Shown here: in pieces, positions 44,575 to 58,000 of the stretch
Layout: every line of letters starts with the position of its first letter
Numbering within the stretch: position 1 is the stretch's first letter
Assembly (NCBI GenBank): GCA_947650285.1
Contig: CANTFL010001372.1
Location: 248,001 to 312,000 of the forward strand
DNA from: Hyaloperonospora brassicae
Taxonomy: Eukaryota > Oomycota > Peronosporomycetes > Peronosporales > Peronosporaceae
Direction of reading: 5' to 3'
Length of the DNA: 64,000 nucleotides
Made by a program: the position numbers and the translations under genes
Notes under the pieces: generated by a model
Told to the model about the DNA's origin: nothing
What the model saw: only the letters and a program-made list of their open reading frames with translations
Databases searched by the model: none

Positions 44575-47260
44575 TCATCGCACGAGATTTCGCACATGAT
44601 CCCGCCCCTCGTTTGACAACAAAGCAATATCGTCGTCTTCAATCAGCACAACCTGCGACTCGGATCGCGATGAATGCTTCTGTCGACTTGTCCTTCGAAA
44701 TTGTGGTTCACATCTACTTCTAGGAACTGACATGGCTCGACTTGCCAGTCGACCCGTGGTCGCCAAGTCGTCCGGTGCAAGCTCGAGGTTGCGCAGCTCA
44801 AAGTGCAGCTGCAACGCTGACGGTCGATCCAGCGGATTCCCATCAAGACACCTGTCAATGAGAGCCCGGACTCGCGTAGGACATTCAGGACTCAAAGATG
44901 GCCTCAACGAACCGGCACTCACTAGCACAGCAATACGAGCGTTCGTGTGCTTCGTCTTTCCGCCACGACTATCATCGCTCGGGACGCCCTCAGAGTACGG
45001 CCGCCGACATGTGTCTAGCTCGGTCATTATCACACCAAACGAGTACACGTCTGCTTTTTCCGTGTACCGTTCACCACGCAGCACCTCTGGCGCAATCCAG
45101 GATATAGTCCCAATCTCAGCTGTCATGGTCTGATCCTCTCGAAGCTCGCGACTCACACCAAAGTCCGTCAACTTGGCTTCCCACGTATCGCTGAGGAGAA
45201 TGTTGTTGGGCTTTAGGTCTCGGTGGATCATCGGGTTTTCGAAAGAGTGCAGGTACACGAGAGCTTCCGCAACATCGAGAGCAATAATGGACTTGCATTT
45301 GCGGCCTCCTCTGCTTGACGGTGTGGTGTGGAACCAGCCGTACGATTCACGAGCCGTCAGGTCGCGAGCCTCGCGCTTCAACTGTTGCTGCAAGAGTGTT
45401 GCGAGGTCACCATTTGGCATGTATTCAAACACGACGGACAAATCGATGAGCGAGGTGAACGTGAAGCCGATGAACGTTACAATCTTAGGGTGGCCCAGAG
45501 AAGCACACGTCCGGATTTCGTCCATAAAGTCGTTAAGCATTCGTGGATCACGAGCTCGCTCTGGCAGCAATTGCTTCGTAACGACGATTTTGCCACGGAA
45601 AATAGCCTTATGAACGGCTCCGTAGCCGCCCTTTGCAATGAGTTTACCACGCACCACTTCGTCGTGCATCAGACGAAAGTGCCGCATATTCTGATCAGTG
45701 CGAATGTCGTTATCGAGATGCCGGTCAGAAACCGTGGCTGCTGATGTAGTGGAAGAAGCCAGGGTGCAAGCCGCTTCTCGATACTTGCTGCTGACTATTG
45801 TCTCGTCTCGTCGCAAATGCTCGTCGGTCTCCGCCACCCCTGTGTTCAACGTCCGCTCGAAGAAAGTGTTGCCAGTCGTGATGTTCGTTCTGATATCAGC
45901 TTCAGACTGGAAACCACAACCGCGGTCGGCTGTGTAGTCTCGGAATTTCTCATTCGAACGGCGATGGCGAAACACGAGATAACCGATGGCGCCTCCGATG
46001 ACCACAAGTAGCAAAGCTGCGCCTGAAATCATGGCCACAAGCATCCAATTCAATGCCTCAGGGGAGTCAGAATACTGGTCGCTATTGTATAGCAGGTGAG
46101 AAGCGCTACCCGAGTCGCCCGCGTATGCAGAGAGGACATATTTGCTGTTGTACACTGCGTCCGGCAGCACGCAAATAGGCACCGACTGCACTTCTTGCTT
46201 TGTGGCCATGGGATTACTGCAATTGGAACTTGCGACTGTCACTTGCAGCGTCTCCAGTCCTGTGATCAATGGCATGGTAGAGTGGGCTATCTCGATGGAC
46301 TCTACCGTACTGCCTTTCAAGTCGAGGGAAGTGAGTGAACCTGACGAAGGCAGCGTGACACCAGAGATTGCTTCGATGTTGCAGTGTTCGCACGTATACA
46401 CCTCCAGTCGAGACGGCATTTCCCACGTCGAAAGATTGCGAATCGTGTTTTCGCTCGTGTCCAGTCGCTGTAATGTATCACCAAACGTGAAGGCGTCTAG
46501 ATGGACGATGCCGTTGTTTCGTAGCGACAGCGACGTCACAGTATCAGGGACCTGGCCGTGGTCAAGACTAATGATTGAGTTGCCATCGAGAACGCTATAA
46601 AACAGGGCACAGACATATGCATTCGTCCAGCAAGCACACGTCAGAGCTGTCGTGAACAACGACATGCCGACGGTATACAGACAGCATACGTACAGATTCG
46701 TCACGGAGCTTGGGATGGACAAAGTGTCCAAACCACTGAGCTCGTTCATGGACAAGTCGCTGTTTTGAGAAACACAGAGACACAGCGACAACAACAACAG
46801 CAACAACAACACAAGTGAGCGTCGAGTACTCTTCCAACTACAGTAGCAAATAGCTGACAATCGCTCGCCATCCCACGGCCATCTCAACCCAATACAAAAC
46901 GTACAGCGTCTCGACGGCCACGTCAGCGTCTTCGTAAATCACTGTGACCTCATTCCCCGACAAGAAAATCGTCTTCACGTCTGGGAAACTCGCGACTGCT
47001 TCGACCTTCAGCTTCGTGGCGTCGACGGCCGTCGTGCCCCCACTGGCCGTCGCACTGATGCTCACGACGGTGCAATTCGGGTACACGACCTCAGCACTCG
47101 ACGCATTGCGTGCGTCTCGTCGCAAGGTGACCAGCGTCGGGGCCGGTTGTTCACAGGCGCCCGCGCTATAATAGCGAGCGGCAGCCACGAGGGCCCACTC
47201 GGGCGACCGCAGACAGACGACGACGACCAGTCGACGTGGCGTCCGGCGGAAGCGTTTCAT
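44575..47260 (-). CDS. LRR receptor-like kinase 1 (TKL-type)
   Basis: Three exons: 46905-47260, 46694-46759 and 44575-46594. Introns of 145 nt (46760-46904) and 99 nt (46595-46693) both begin GTACGT, end in AG and are phase 2. Spliced product 813 aa. A basic and hydrophobic N-terminus (from ATG 47260) acts as signal peptide. LRRs include a DLSMNELSGLDTL unit coded by the small exon. One membrane helix lies at about 324-350. The kinase domain spans about 454-743, with glycine loop KGGYGAV, Lys 481 in VTKQ, HRDLKPNN at 598, DFG at 618 and APE at 642, all intact. Such proteins sit in the plasma membrane and probably sense an external ligand; the ligand is unknown. A Ser/Arg-rich tail follows the kinase. 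A related gene lies directly upstream in tandem, 711 bp away. The 99-nt intron has no stop and a length divisible by 3, so retention would add 33 residues. Confidence 0.9.
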
Positions 47261-47971
47261 GAGGCAGACGCGTTGTCGCTGCCAGCGACACACACACCAC
47301 TGACGTCGGACGCTCCCGATGGGGTGCGGGGACGAGACTGAACGCTCGTCCGACGGGCGTCGAAGGGGTCCAACACGAGCGAACGCGGGGCTCCGGCTGT
47401 CCCTTACCCATCCTACAAGACGCGCTTTCGTATGGTCTCTGCGATTTGCTCGCGTGGTGTGTGTCTGTGTATGGACAGTGTCGGTGTGTGGCGTGGAGCC
47501 GCCAGCTCGTTTTCAGCATCTGGTACGCACGTGGTGCTGTTACAAGAGACTTACAAGAGCTCTGCGACGACGCGTGACGTTCGTAACGTCACGACAGGAA
47601 GTGCATGGACCGGACCGGACTGGACTGGGCCCCTGCGAGTGGTTTTGCTGGAAGGGTGTGGCCACCGGCCTCCCTACCGACCTAGAAAGGTATCTCTCTC
47701 GTCGGTCAACACAGTGCAAGTGAACAAGTGAACCCGAAAAGCCTACAAAAGCTGCACGCAACTGCCTCATTAAATAACTGCAAACCATCGACGCACTGGA
47801 CGTCGACGTTGCATGTGCAACGGAGAAACAACAGCCATTGCCTTCTCCGTACGGTACCGTCCCCGGCTCGCGTCGCGTCTCGGTCTCGACTTGATCCGAC
47901 ATGACTATCCAGCGTGGAACGGATGTCTATAGCGGACGTCGAAACGCGAGACGTGTGTCGCTGCTGCGGCT
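47261..47971. other. Spacer between tandem receptor kinases
   Basis: Promoter region of receptor kinase 1 and 3' region of receptor kinase 2. No other gene seen. The ORFs on both strands here are short and not family-like. Confidence 0.6.
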
Positions 47972-50530
47972 CTAAACCTGCGTCCGATGCCGCAAAGACG
48001 CCCGCAGCCTCTCCTCTTCACGTTCCAAGTTGCGCAGCTCAAAGTGGATCTGCAATGCCGATGGACGCTCTTCTGGATCGTACGCCAGGCACTTGTCCAC
48101 CAAGCGGCGCACACTTAGTGGACAGTCAGGGTGCACCTCGGGTCTTAGAGAACCGGCACTGACCAACACTGCGATTCGAGTGTTCGACGTCTTGGTCTTG
48201 CCTGCAGCACCCTCCTGGTTGCTCTCGCTCGGGACGCCGTGCGAATAGGGTCGACGACACGTATCGAGCTCTGTCAAAATGACGCCAACCGAGTACACGT
48301 CGGCTTTTTCGGAATACTGCTCGCCGCGCAGCACCTCTGGCGCAATCCACGAGACCGTGCCAATCTCGGCAGTCATCGTCTGGTCTTCGTCCAGTGTCCG
48401 ACTGGTGCCAAAGTCCGTCAACTTTGCTTCCCACGACTCGTCAAGCAGCACGTTCTTCGGCTTCAGGTCACGATGGATGATAGGGCTCTCGAACGAGTGC
48501 AAGTAGACGAGGGCCTCGGCAATATCAAGCGCAATGCGTGACTTGCACCGGACTTTCCCGCCTTCTCCGACAGAGTGGAACCAAGTGTAGCCACCTCGGG
48601 CGTACTCGTCGTGAGTCTCGCGTTGCAATTGCGCTTGCAACATGGAGCTCAGATCGCCACGAGGCATGTACTCCATTATCATGCTAATGTCCAGCAAAGA
48701 GCTCCATGTGACGCCAATAAAGCGCACGATCTTGGGGTGGTCCAGCGTCGAGCACAAGCGAATCTCATCCATAAAACTATTTAACCAGCGATTGTCACGA
48801 GCTCGATCAGGCAGCAATTGCTTCGCAACCACCTTCTCGTTCTGGAACGTGGCCAGGTAGACAGCGCCGTAACCGCCCTTCGCAATCAACCGCCCGCGTA
48901 CGACTTCTTCCTGCAGTAACCTGCGTTGCAGGATATCGTCTTCCACGCGAATATCACCTATCCCCAAGTTGAATGTCGAGTTGTTCAGCAATCTCCTAGG
49001 CGCCGAATCTTTTCGGCCTGATTGTGACATATCCGTCGTGTAAGTGTGCACGTACGTGGTCGCCTTCGCCGTCAACGCCTGCACGTCAAGCTCTAGCTCC
49101 TCAGCCTCTATCAATTCTTCATCCCGAGCTTTTTGCTTGCGACGAAAGACGACGAAGACAATGCCGCCGACGATACAGGCCATCATTGCGCCGAAGCATA
49201 TCATGGCCAGCATCATCCAGTTGCTCAGGAACGAGTCCCCGTCGGCATTTGTTCTTCGAGTGAAAGAGTTGAATTCATCGATTGTATCAGTTCCGCTTAG
49301 CGTATGCTTGGCGTTAAAGTACTCGTCTGGCAGCACGCACAACTTCATCGAGCGAATAACTTGCGCCAGAGCGTGGCTGTCACTGCAGTTGGAGTCGACG
49401 GTTGTAACGACGAGATTCTCCACAGCCTCGAGCACACGTACACTTGACTTGGCAACTTCAAACGACTCAATGTTGCTGCCCGTCAAATCTAACGTCGAAA
49501 GTGACCTGGTCGCCGGAAAGATCATACCCGCGATAGACTTGATCCCGCAATTATGGCATTTAAAAGACTGTAGGTTGCTCGGCATTTTCCAGCTGGCAAG
49601 AAATGGTATAATGTTGTCGCTCAAGTCAATGTCCTCTGTCTTCTTTCCCACCACGAAATTTTGCAAAGACGTGATGCTGTTGTTTCGAATCGATAATGAC
49701 GTCACAGTGTCGACGAGGTCGCCTGCCGGCAGAGTAGAGACCTTGTTGCTGTTCAAGTTCCTGTTCCATCCAAATCATTTGTGTAAGCTACTAGGCGTAG
49801 ACGAAAGACGGATAGCAAAGACACATATAGGCTTACAGAACGGAGACACTGCTAGGTATTGTAATATTGACTAGGCTTTGAATGCCGTTGTGGGATAAGT
49901 CCCTACACAACACACACAACACAAAGCAAATGTAGACAAACACACACACACAAAAGCAAGCAGTCGATTAGTACCCAGTGTCGTAACAGCAGCCCTACCA
50001 AATCAGCAGAGTTCTTCCGTACAGCGCAGTGATGCTGCTAACGTGTGCGCCTTCAATGGCAACAATGTTGTTATCCGATAGATCCCTAGTCAGCATTCAC
50101 GCATCATCACACACTCGCTCAATATCTCCCACATCACTTGCTTTGCTGAGCTCGATCCACACGTTCGTTCCTCCCGTGCTACGTACAACGAATCGACGTT
50201 GGGAAAACTCTTGACAATGGCAATGTGCTGCCCCGACGCGTCCATCGACTGACTCCCGTCGCTCTGTTTGTTTGCGTGGATGGTCCAGATCGTACAGTCC
50301 TGGTCGATGACATACGCTGCGCTCGCGGACGACGCACTTTGCGTGAACGTCACCTGAGTCGGCGGCGACGCGAGACACGAGACGTGCTGCGTCTCTAGTG
50401 TCTCGGACTCAGAGGCTGTCGACGGGGTCGTGGCCCCCCCTTTGCATACCGAAATCGCAGCGAATGAAAGCGCGAGCAGACGATGTCGCCAGCTGCTGTG
50501 CTGGGGCACATGCTCACCGTCACGATGCAT
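47972..50530 (-). CDS. LRR receptor-like kinase 2 (TKL-type)
   Basis: Four exons: 50187-50530, 50023-50085, 49837-49902 and 47972-49760. Introns of 101, 120 and 76 nt all lie in phase 2. Spliced product 753 aa. The N-terminus from ATG 50530 carries a signal-like hydrophobic run. The two small exons (63 and 66 nt) each code one LRR (LDLSDNNIVAIEGAHVSSIT and LDLSHNGIQSLVNITIPSSV), and more LRRs follow in the last exon. A membrane helix lies at about 339-363, followed by an acidic juxtamembrane part. The kinase spans about 444-740 with KGGYGAVY, Lys 471, HRDLKPKN at 587, DFG at 607, APEVLRG, and a DVYSVG helix. All catalytic residues are present, so an active kinase is expected. It differs from receptor kinase 1 by having one extra LRR exon. 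The pair probably arose by tandem duplication. Confidence 0.9.
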
Positions 50531-51680
50531 TCAGCTAAAGCGAACGAAGTCGTACGGGGGGTGATCCGTGGACGTCAGAAGCCTCTTGCGGCGCGGACTT
50601 CCTCCTCCGTCGACGTACGTGGGCACTTGCTCGGAGTGTAAGAGGAAGTCCTCGTGGCGCTGATGCAAAACTGACTCATCGGATCCGCGTACCTGCATCA
50701 AGCGACACGGAGACGATACAAAACGCAGTCATTAGGTCAATGACAGTCGCGCAGAACGCGGACCAGTGACAGGCAAAAGAGCGTCAACCCCTGCGGATGA
50801 ACACCTAGCCGCGGACATAGACGCGCTCAGCGTGAGAAAAACAGAGCTGCCTGTCAGACGGGGCCTGGTTTCTCACGCGTAAGCACACCCCTTGCATTGA
50901 AGCAAGACAAGAGATGGGACTGCTGCGGACCAGTATCAGACAGTGTTGGGCGAGGGCCGCCTTGCTGTTACTTTTCACAGTGGACCGAACTTTTGGCCGG
51001 AAAGCCAGACCTGTTCATCTTTTTGTGACGGATGATACCCATTTTTACCACTGCTTACAAAGGGACGACGTTCTTTATTGGCTCTGAGTGTGGTATTGTT
51101 GACAATCGACACGACAGGCGTCAGAGAATGAATAATCAATTCATCCAAAGATTGTATCCCTCCTGCAGTCGTCGTTCGGGGGAGTGGGTGGGGTCGATGG
51201 ACCCAGTCTGGCAGTTTCCACGCTATCAACCTACTGCAAGCAGAAAAAGCTCAGTGTCGTGCGCCAACACGCCAACCTGAACAACGGATCCATAATGGAC
51301 AAAAACCGAGGTCGGTCACGAGCTCTTTTCGCAACGCAGAAGCTCATTCTTTTGGCGAAACCGTAGCTGTCATAAGACTTGTTGCTCTCGCTTTACAGCG
51401 CAGGGAGCTAGTCAGTATGAGCAGTCCTCTACAGTTACAACATCGAAGTTGTCATTGTCAGCCGTTGTCGTTTAGGCTGCTTTCTGAGAAGCGAGGTTGT
51501 TCATTGAGCGCTACAAACTAACGATCACATTGCTGTCGTGCTCAATGTTGCGGTACTTTTGTCTGTATGAACGCGTGTCCCCGACTCATAAGCATAGCCA
51601 GCAACTAGTCGCTACAGCGACGATGAGATGACAGCTGTAGAACCTATTGATGATACGTTAGGGCAGTGTCGTTACGATTA
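50531..51680. other. Upstream region of receptor kinase 2
   Basis: Shared spacer to the next predicted gene. No family-like ORF. Confidence 0.5.
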
Positions 51681-52157
51681 TTAACCGGTTGACGAATGAA
51701 GTAGCAATCGAGCTCGAAGATTCGGTGCGAGGAAGTCCAGCAGCAGCAGCAGCACCATCAGCCGGCCTCGCATTTCGCCGTGACGCTCGTATTGTTGCCG
51801 AGTCGATTGACGTACAAGTGGAGCAACGCAATGTGTACAACAACTCCATCCAGGCACATACGCCCCTAGGACGCCACAAATCAATACCGACGCAGCTGGC
51901 AGCATCAATCGCGATTCGTACAAGGCTTCAAAGCCGTGGCAGCACATGAGACGGATGCTGAATGCGTAAGGATTTTCACGGAATCTGACGCTTTCTGTTG
52001 GGTTGGAGTCGGTCTTCGCTGGTGCAGCTTCCAGCGCGGCAGATGCGAATTCGGTGCGTACGACCTCGTGGCCTTCGATATCGTTTCTGGTACTACGTGC
52101 TGAAATGTTGAGAAGATTGTACAGGTTCACGCAGACATGTGCACTAGCTAGATCCAT
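51681..52157 (-). CDS. Hypothetical 158-aa protein
   Basis: ATG-started uninterrupted ORF. The first half (residues 1-85) has good protein character with a RNDIEGHEVVRTEFASAALE segment. The second half contains two hydrophobic stretches (about 87-105 and 132-145, the latter a Leu run from a CAG microsatellite). It may be a real short gene, or a real exon followed by intron read-through. No family recognised. A competing 118-codon plus ORF lies at 52327-52683 and is equally unproven. Confidence 0.35.
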   Translation of the reverse strand: MDLASAHVCVNLYNLLNISARSTRNDIEGHEVVRTEFASAALEAAPAKTDSNPTESVRFRENPYAFSIRLMCCHGFEALYESRLMLPAASVLICGVLGAYVPGWSCCTHCVAPLVRQSTRQQYERHGEMRGRLMVLLLLLDFLAPNLRARLLLHSSTG

Positions 52158-53041
52158 GATTTGTCAACCCTCTTGCAACAACTATGCCACTAGTGTCTTT
52201 CACGCTATACTTAAGATGAACTGCAAGCTACCAATTACACTATGAACGTGCTAGCAAACATGCAGGATTGCCCCGTTCCGATGCGTCCATTCAATCCGTT
52301 GTGATGGAACTAGTAAAGGATGGTTCGTGGTAGTCGAAACATTCGTGTTGAATGATTCGGCAATGCGCACCATCTTAGCGCGAGTAAGGTTATACTACGT
52401 GGTCAAGGACGCTTCGAATGTGTTGCGATCGATCGTCAGAGACTCTGGTGACACCGGAGCCGTCTCTTGCCTCGATCTAGATTACTCTAATGACACCGCA
52501 GTTCTCATTGCTCTCCAACAGCGTCACAGTATTGAGTCGATTTTCTTTTTTCGCTCTAAATGTCCAGGAAGTGTCTGTCGCGCCTGGAATTGTCTGTCAA
52601 GCGCGCTCGTCAACACAATGAAAACAACTATGCGTATGCCTTTGCATTCATCTTCTCGTTCCATCCAATGCATGAGTGAGTAGCTGCTCGCATCTGGTTT
52701 TTGCTTTTATTCTACTTTTTCTACGACTAGATACGCGGTGCTGCAACTGCCTCGCTTGCTTGTTTTTGACACAGCGAACCTGGTTCTACAATCGTACATC
52801 AGTGCCTGCCTGGACACTGCCGACTTGTGCGCCTTTCGCATCCTTTCATCGAACAGAGCTCCCAGCGTCACCTTTTGCGGGCCACCTTTAGGGCAGTTTA
52901 CACCTTTATACAAACGCCCGAGTCATCGGTCGTTTGCGTTTTTCACCAGCGAAATTCTGCTCTGCTAGAGCGCGTTCTCTGCGTTAAAACAACTATTTCG
53001 TCGTTCCTAAACGCCTCTGGCGTTTCGTTCCGACTTCGACC
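52158..53041. other. Upstream region of FHA gene
   Basis: Contains the unproven plus ORF 52327-52683 (118 aa, ATG start, no known family) and the FHA promoter. Confidence 0.4.
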
Positions 53042-55041
53042 ATGTCAACGACTCGTGCACCATCAAAGATCGTGCTGCAAGCGCATTCCCTGTTGCCATC
53101 ATACGACAATCCCGAAGCCACAACAGGCGACACGTGCGTTCGTCCGCTGACGACACTTGCGGCTCCATCGATTGTTGTGGGCACGGGGGTCCACTCGACT
53201 TTCCAGGTACAAGACGATCAAGAGGTGGACGCAGCTCATGGGACACTGGAACGCACGATTGGACGGGGTGTTTGGATCTACAGCGACCACAGTCGTCGCG
53301 GCTCGATCGTGAACGGAAGTAAACGACTGCATCGGGACGCGGTCGTCGTGCACCACGGGGATACATTGGAAGTAGGTCAGACAGTGATTGGATTGGATCT
53401 AGAAATGAACACGACGACAGCGGCATGTTCGACTGACGAACCCGTCGATCGAGCGATGGACAACCACGTGCAACCTATTCCGATGCACCAAAAGACGGCG
53501 TTGAGCGCACGGAATGTTGCGAGGATGGCTCGACGTCGAGCGTCGACACCGTGGGGACCAGCGGTCGCAGTGCACCAAACTTTTGGAACCACTAAACCCA
53601 GAACATTGCAGATTGAAACGTCGGGACTGGACGGTAATGGTTGTAGTTCATCCTCCACCGCGGTTGAATTGGTGCGAACTCCTCTGGAATACACAGCGTC
53701 GCCGGTTGCATGTACGCGGTGGTGTAGCAAAAGAAGCTTTGTTGCTACGGCAACACCAGTGGCAGCGGGAGCTTCGCCGTCACTATCTGTTGATCAGTAC
53801 CAACACCCACCGAAAGATTACCAAGCGAGTAAGGGGGTCGAGCGCATCTCACATGTATCTTCCTCATCACCCCGTCAGATGTTCAAGGGATCCAGTGCAG
53901 AGAAGGCTAGTCGCCCACCTCCGTTAGGATATTCTAGCTCCCCAACAGTATCTCCGTCAGCTTTAGCGGCACGGCAGCGTCGCAACATCGAAGAGCAGCC
54001 GTCCAGACGTAGTGTGTTGCCAAGTCCTGCATCTGACTGTACGGCTGTAGAGCTACCACAGCCGAAGAATGCAGACGTTCGGCCAAGCTCACGACGCGAT
54101 AATCTTCGCATTCAAGTGTCGAAGAAAATGGCTGCAGCAGCGCCTGTGAGTGCTAAAAGCATCAATATTCCCCGACATGTCCCAGTGCCGAATTTGGATT
54201 TTGAGGCGCCAGCGTCGCCTGTGGCACAGAGGGACATCATTAAACAGCAGGAATCTCTGCAGATAATTTTGCAGCACAAAATCGAAGAGGAACGGCTACT
54301 CAAACAGCAGCAAGAAGAATGGATGAGGCAATACTTGACGCCAGTTTCCACGAGCGACAGCGAATTGAATTATGAAGCCGTTTCCGAGCCACGGATTCCC
54401 CTGTCGCCTACAAAAGAGAATGACATTGTTCCGGGCGAGTTGGCACGTGGTGCAATTCCGGTACTGCTTCTTGCAGAAACGGGACTTGATCAGCAACGTC
54501 CAGCACCTGTGAAAACAAGTCCACGGCGTACAGGAGTCGTTCGATCACCTCAAGCACGACTTGATGGATTTCAAAAACGATCAAATGAGCCGGATGTGAC
54601 GAAATGCTGTACACCCGAAGCACTTGCGTCAAGCATCAACAGAACAAATTATCTGGAGAACAGCAATTGCGAAATCGATTGCGCAGTGCGCAGCTCCGAT
54701 GAAAGTGTCCTATCTACGGCAACTACAACTATTGCGTGTCACCGCCATGTCACGAGCTCGGTACGTAAATACACAGAATCTGCTTATGCGTCCATGCAAA
54801 CATTATTCATGATATATGCCGTTTCCTGCCGCAGCTATCATCAAGCTGTGCCAGTTCCATCGGACGTTGTGATTTTTCCGGCAATGAGGATGAAGAGGAG
54901 ACAGAAGACACAGTCAGGTCATACCCGAAATCCGATATGTATGAACCAGCTGCACTGCCACGTCGCTCTCGTGAAGAACCAGTGCTGATGTTTGACCTTG
55001 ATCGCAACAGCAGCATACATTCATGGCGTGAGTCGAATTAA
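53042..55041 (+). CDS. FHA-domain protein
   Basis: Two exons: 53042-54760 and 54835-55041, with a 74-nt phase-0 intron (GTACGT...CCGCAG). Splicing gives 641 aa ending at TAA 55039-55041. Unspliced reading gives a worse C-terminus, while the spliced exon 2 reads an acidic, well-formed tail (GNEDEEETEDTV). Residues about 42-120 form a forkhead-associated domain: IVVGTGVHSTFQV in place of the GR start, His 66 in AAHGTLE, the SRRGSIVNGS loop and the GDTLEVGQT strand. FHA domains bind phosphothreonine peptides, usually in DNA-damage or cell-cycle signalling. A coiled coil lies at about 396-431 (KQQESLQIILQHKIEEERLL). The long middle is Ser/Pro-rich and probably unstructured. The canonical GR of FHA is replaced by GT, which may weaken binding. 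Confidence 0.85.
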
Positions 55042-58000
55042 TAACTGTAAGGTTACGCCAATACTTTCAACGGTACGGCCCAATACGAGTTGCATAAGTT
55101 GATACGCTTGATTTGTCAAGCCCCGGCAGAACTTTGGCACACGCGTACCTGAGTTTGCAGGTATGGAGTTTTGAGTATAACTTTGTGCGAAATCCAAGCC
55201 CGTACTTCACTATATTCTAAGTATATCGACGAGGCACAAAACGCAAAATTTCCATCGCAGCTTCGGAGAGGAGCACTGCTTACAACAGCTCTTCCAATGT
55301 CCCGGATCATTCTAGGATGCGCATCCTTTTGTCGCCAATAATTCAGACTGCTGACTGGAAGCTAGGTTAAAGCAGCGATGGTACTGACTGTCAAAAACAA
55401 TATCAAAAAGCCAAACTCAACAATGGTTCAGCTTCAACGTTTATGTTGTATAGCACGACTTATACGTGTGCTTTTGAAAAACACACATCGACGGGCAGTC
55501 AGCATTGAAAGGGCGGGAAACAGGACCGTAAGTTTGTATCGATATTACAAGTGATGAAAACAGTACTGCTCGCTTTCTTCCAGGGCCCAACGGCGCCTTA
55601 GTTACCTCGGTGAGACTCAGAATCGGATATTCATTACTGTTGTAAAAGAAGTTATGTCCGTGTGGTTAAGTGTTACCTTACGTGAAAACTGCAAGTCTCA
55701 CCAAACGTTTTGCTTTTTCCACCTCCGTATAAAAAGGGCGAGGCTAACAAATACATTATCAAGTACGTACTTTTGGGATACGCAGTTTTACGATTTACAT
55801 ACTACCAACACGCAGAACCGAGTAAACGCGGTAGACGCATCTCCACTTGTCTAGAGCTTACGACTTCCTCTCTTTATGTGTACCTTTATAGTCCTGGTGC
55901 TTAGCCGGGGGGAGGGGGGGTCATCTTCGTCAAGTCACATCTTTGTTTCCTCCAGAAGACTCGCACTGAATAAGATGAGTCTGCGAAAGTCTCAACCGCC
56001 TTATAGCTGTCGAGACAAATGCGCAAAGAGTTGCAGGGTTCGATATCGGTATGAGTGTTGATACCGATCGCGGCTGTGTGAGCAAAAGCAAAAGAGGGTA
56101 AGCTCATACATATATGTTATGTATTTGGAAGAGAGGCAAGTAACGAGGTTGTCTCGCTCATGATCTCATAATCGAAGCGGGGCCTCTAGTCGTCCTCCAA
56201 GACGGACCTGAATGGTGGAATCGATCATCATAATCTGAGATTTTTTGTAGCGTCTAGAGGCGATATTATCATTTCTAGCTGAAAGTGAAACTGCACGCAT
56301 TTTACAGCAACATACCATTTCTTGCAGTTTAAACTTATGTGACTTATCATTTTTCATGGGAAATGTAAAAACGGAATCGGAAATTCGTAAGATTAACAAA
56401 TGATTTTGATGATCGAAAAATACAACATTTGACCCAATGATCGGAAAGTTATAATGCACAACAAGATGGGAAATCATTATATCAAATATAGCATTTTCAA
56501 GGCGACAAATGAGTAGATAATATCATGTTTGATATGTATACATAAGGGCTGTTGCAAATGATGCAAACGAGCATTTCCGGCGATTTGGACGTGCTTGATC
56601 AACCTTTTGTCTCCACTGATCACAGATGTTTTGCATGGTAAAAGTAGTTGACACGCCAATACTTTTTACACATGAGACTTGAACTCCATGATGCGAGCGT
56701 CATTATTTATTGTCCTCGCGGATAAATCGACTGGTGCATTGCGTGATGATGTACCTTATATTGTATCTTATTTATCGATGAGAATCAAGAGGGCCGAGCT
56801 AGCACGCTTGTGGGTATAATGTCTTCCACTATAGATAACAATAGTGCGTCAATTTTTGCAGTCTCCTTTCGGCAATATCCGTATCCATGGCGACATCACT
56901 ACCATTATCAGCGGCGTCTTATTTGGGACGTTACAATATCATAGCACCATTGCGCGTTTCGTTGACGTGCATTCGACCTCAAAGACTTGTGCTCCGTCAC
57001 CGAAACGCTTCAGGTACCGCATCTTGTTTTCGTAGCTCAGAGCGACATCTTTTTCTTTGAAGCTTGCAGTACAAAATTAACTTAGGTGCAAGGTCTTAAG
57101 CGTGATAGACTTGACTTCAAGTGACCACGTATACTATTCGATCCACGGTAGCACTTAAAGTTACTTAGCCTTCCCTTGTCACCTTAAACGACAGTTCATC
57201 TGCAACTTAGCACTCTTTGGATCAGCAAACGGCATTTGCAAGGACACTAAATCGACCACTTGGACTGTCGCTAACACTTAAAGCACACAGCGCTTGCTTT
57301 TTGCTAACCTTTTTACACATTCTCACTTAGTACGGCTGGCTTATTGGTAACTCCGATATTTAAGTGTATTGCACGCAGACAGCGCATGCAATACCGATGA
57401 CGTGTCATGTTAGCCGCAAAAGGGGCTGGTGAATACTTTTGTGGTGTTAGCTTTGATTCGGAGGTTGTCGTCTAAATTCTGTAGTAAAAGATAAATGTAT
57501 GCCTCGACTCCGGTGCACTCTATCTTTAGCTACATCAATTTAGGCAGCGCACCTATTGTAAACCATAAAAGGATCGACAAAAATTAGTACCGATTTGACC
57601 CGGCACGGAATGATATCGAATATCACTTCTCTAGTCGTCGCAGTAGTTTATTCCAATGATTATTTAGAGCTGCTGGTGTTTCATAAAGTCATAAGCTGTA
57701 ACAATAGGTGATACTAAGATGATAAAAAACTGATTGATCCACCACCTGCCACGAATCATTTATCAAGTTTAATTCCTTTCTCAATTTCGTAAATATCATC
57801 AAACGACTGACACCTACAACAACCATCATTATTGTGCATCCAACCCTATAACATGCATCGCTTACTACACCTTTACGATTCTTGCGATATGTGTAATTTA
57901 TAGGAGCGTTTTCTATTTCGTCTTAGGGCGCTCGATGATTTGTTTGAGGTGGTGCGGCGCAACGTGCAAATTTTAGCCTACGATACCTTATTACGTAACG

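Noticed and set aside
54761..54988. Unspliced C-terminus of the FHA protein
   Set aside because: A clean GTACGT...GCAG intron lies here, and the spliced frame gives a coherent acidic tail ending at 55041. The unspliced reading is intron translation.
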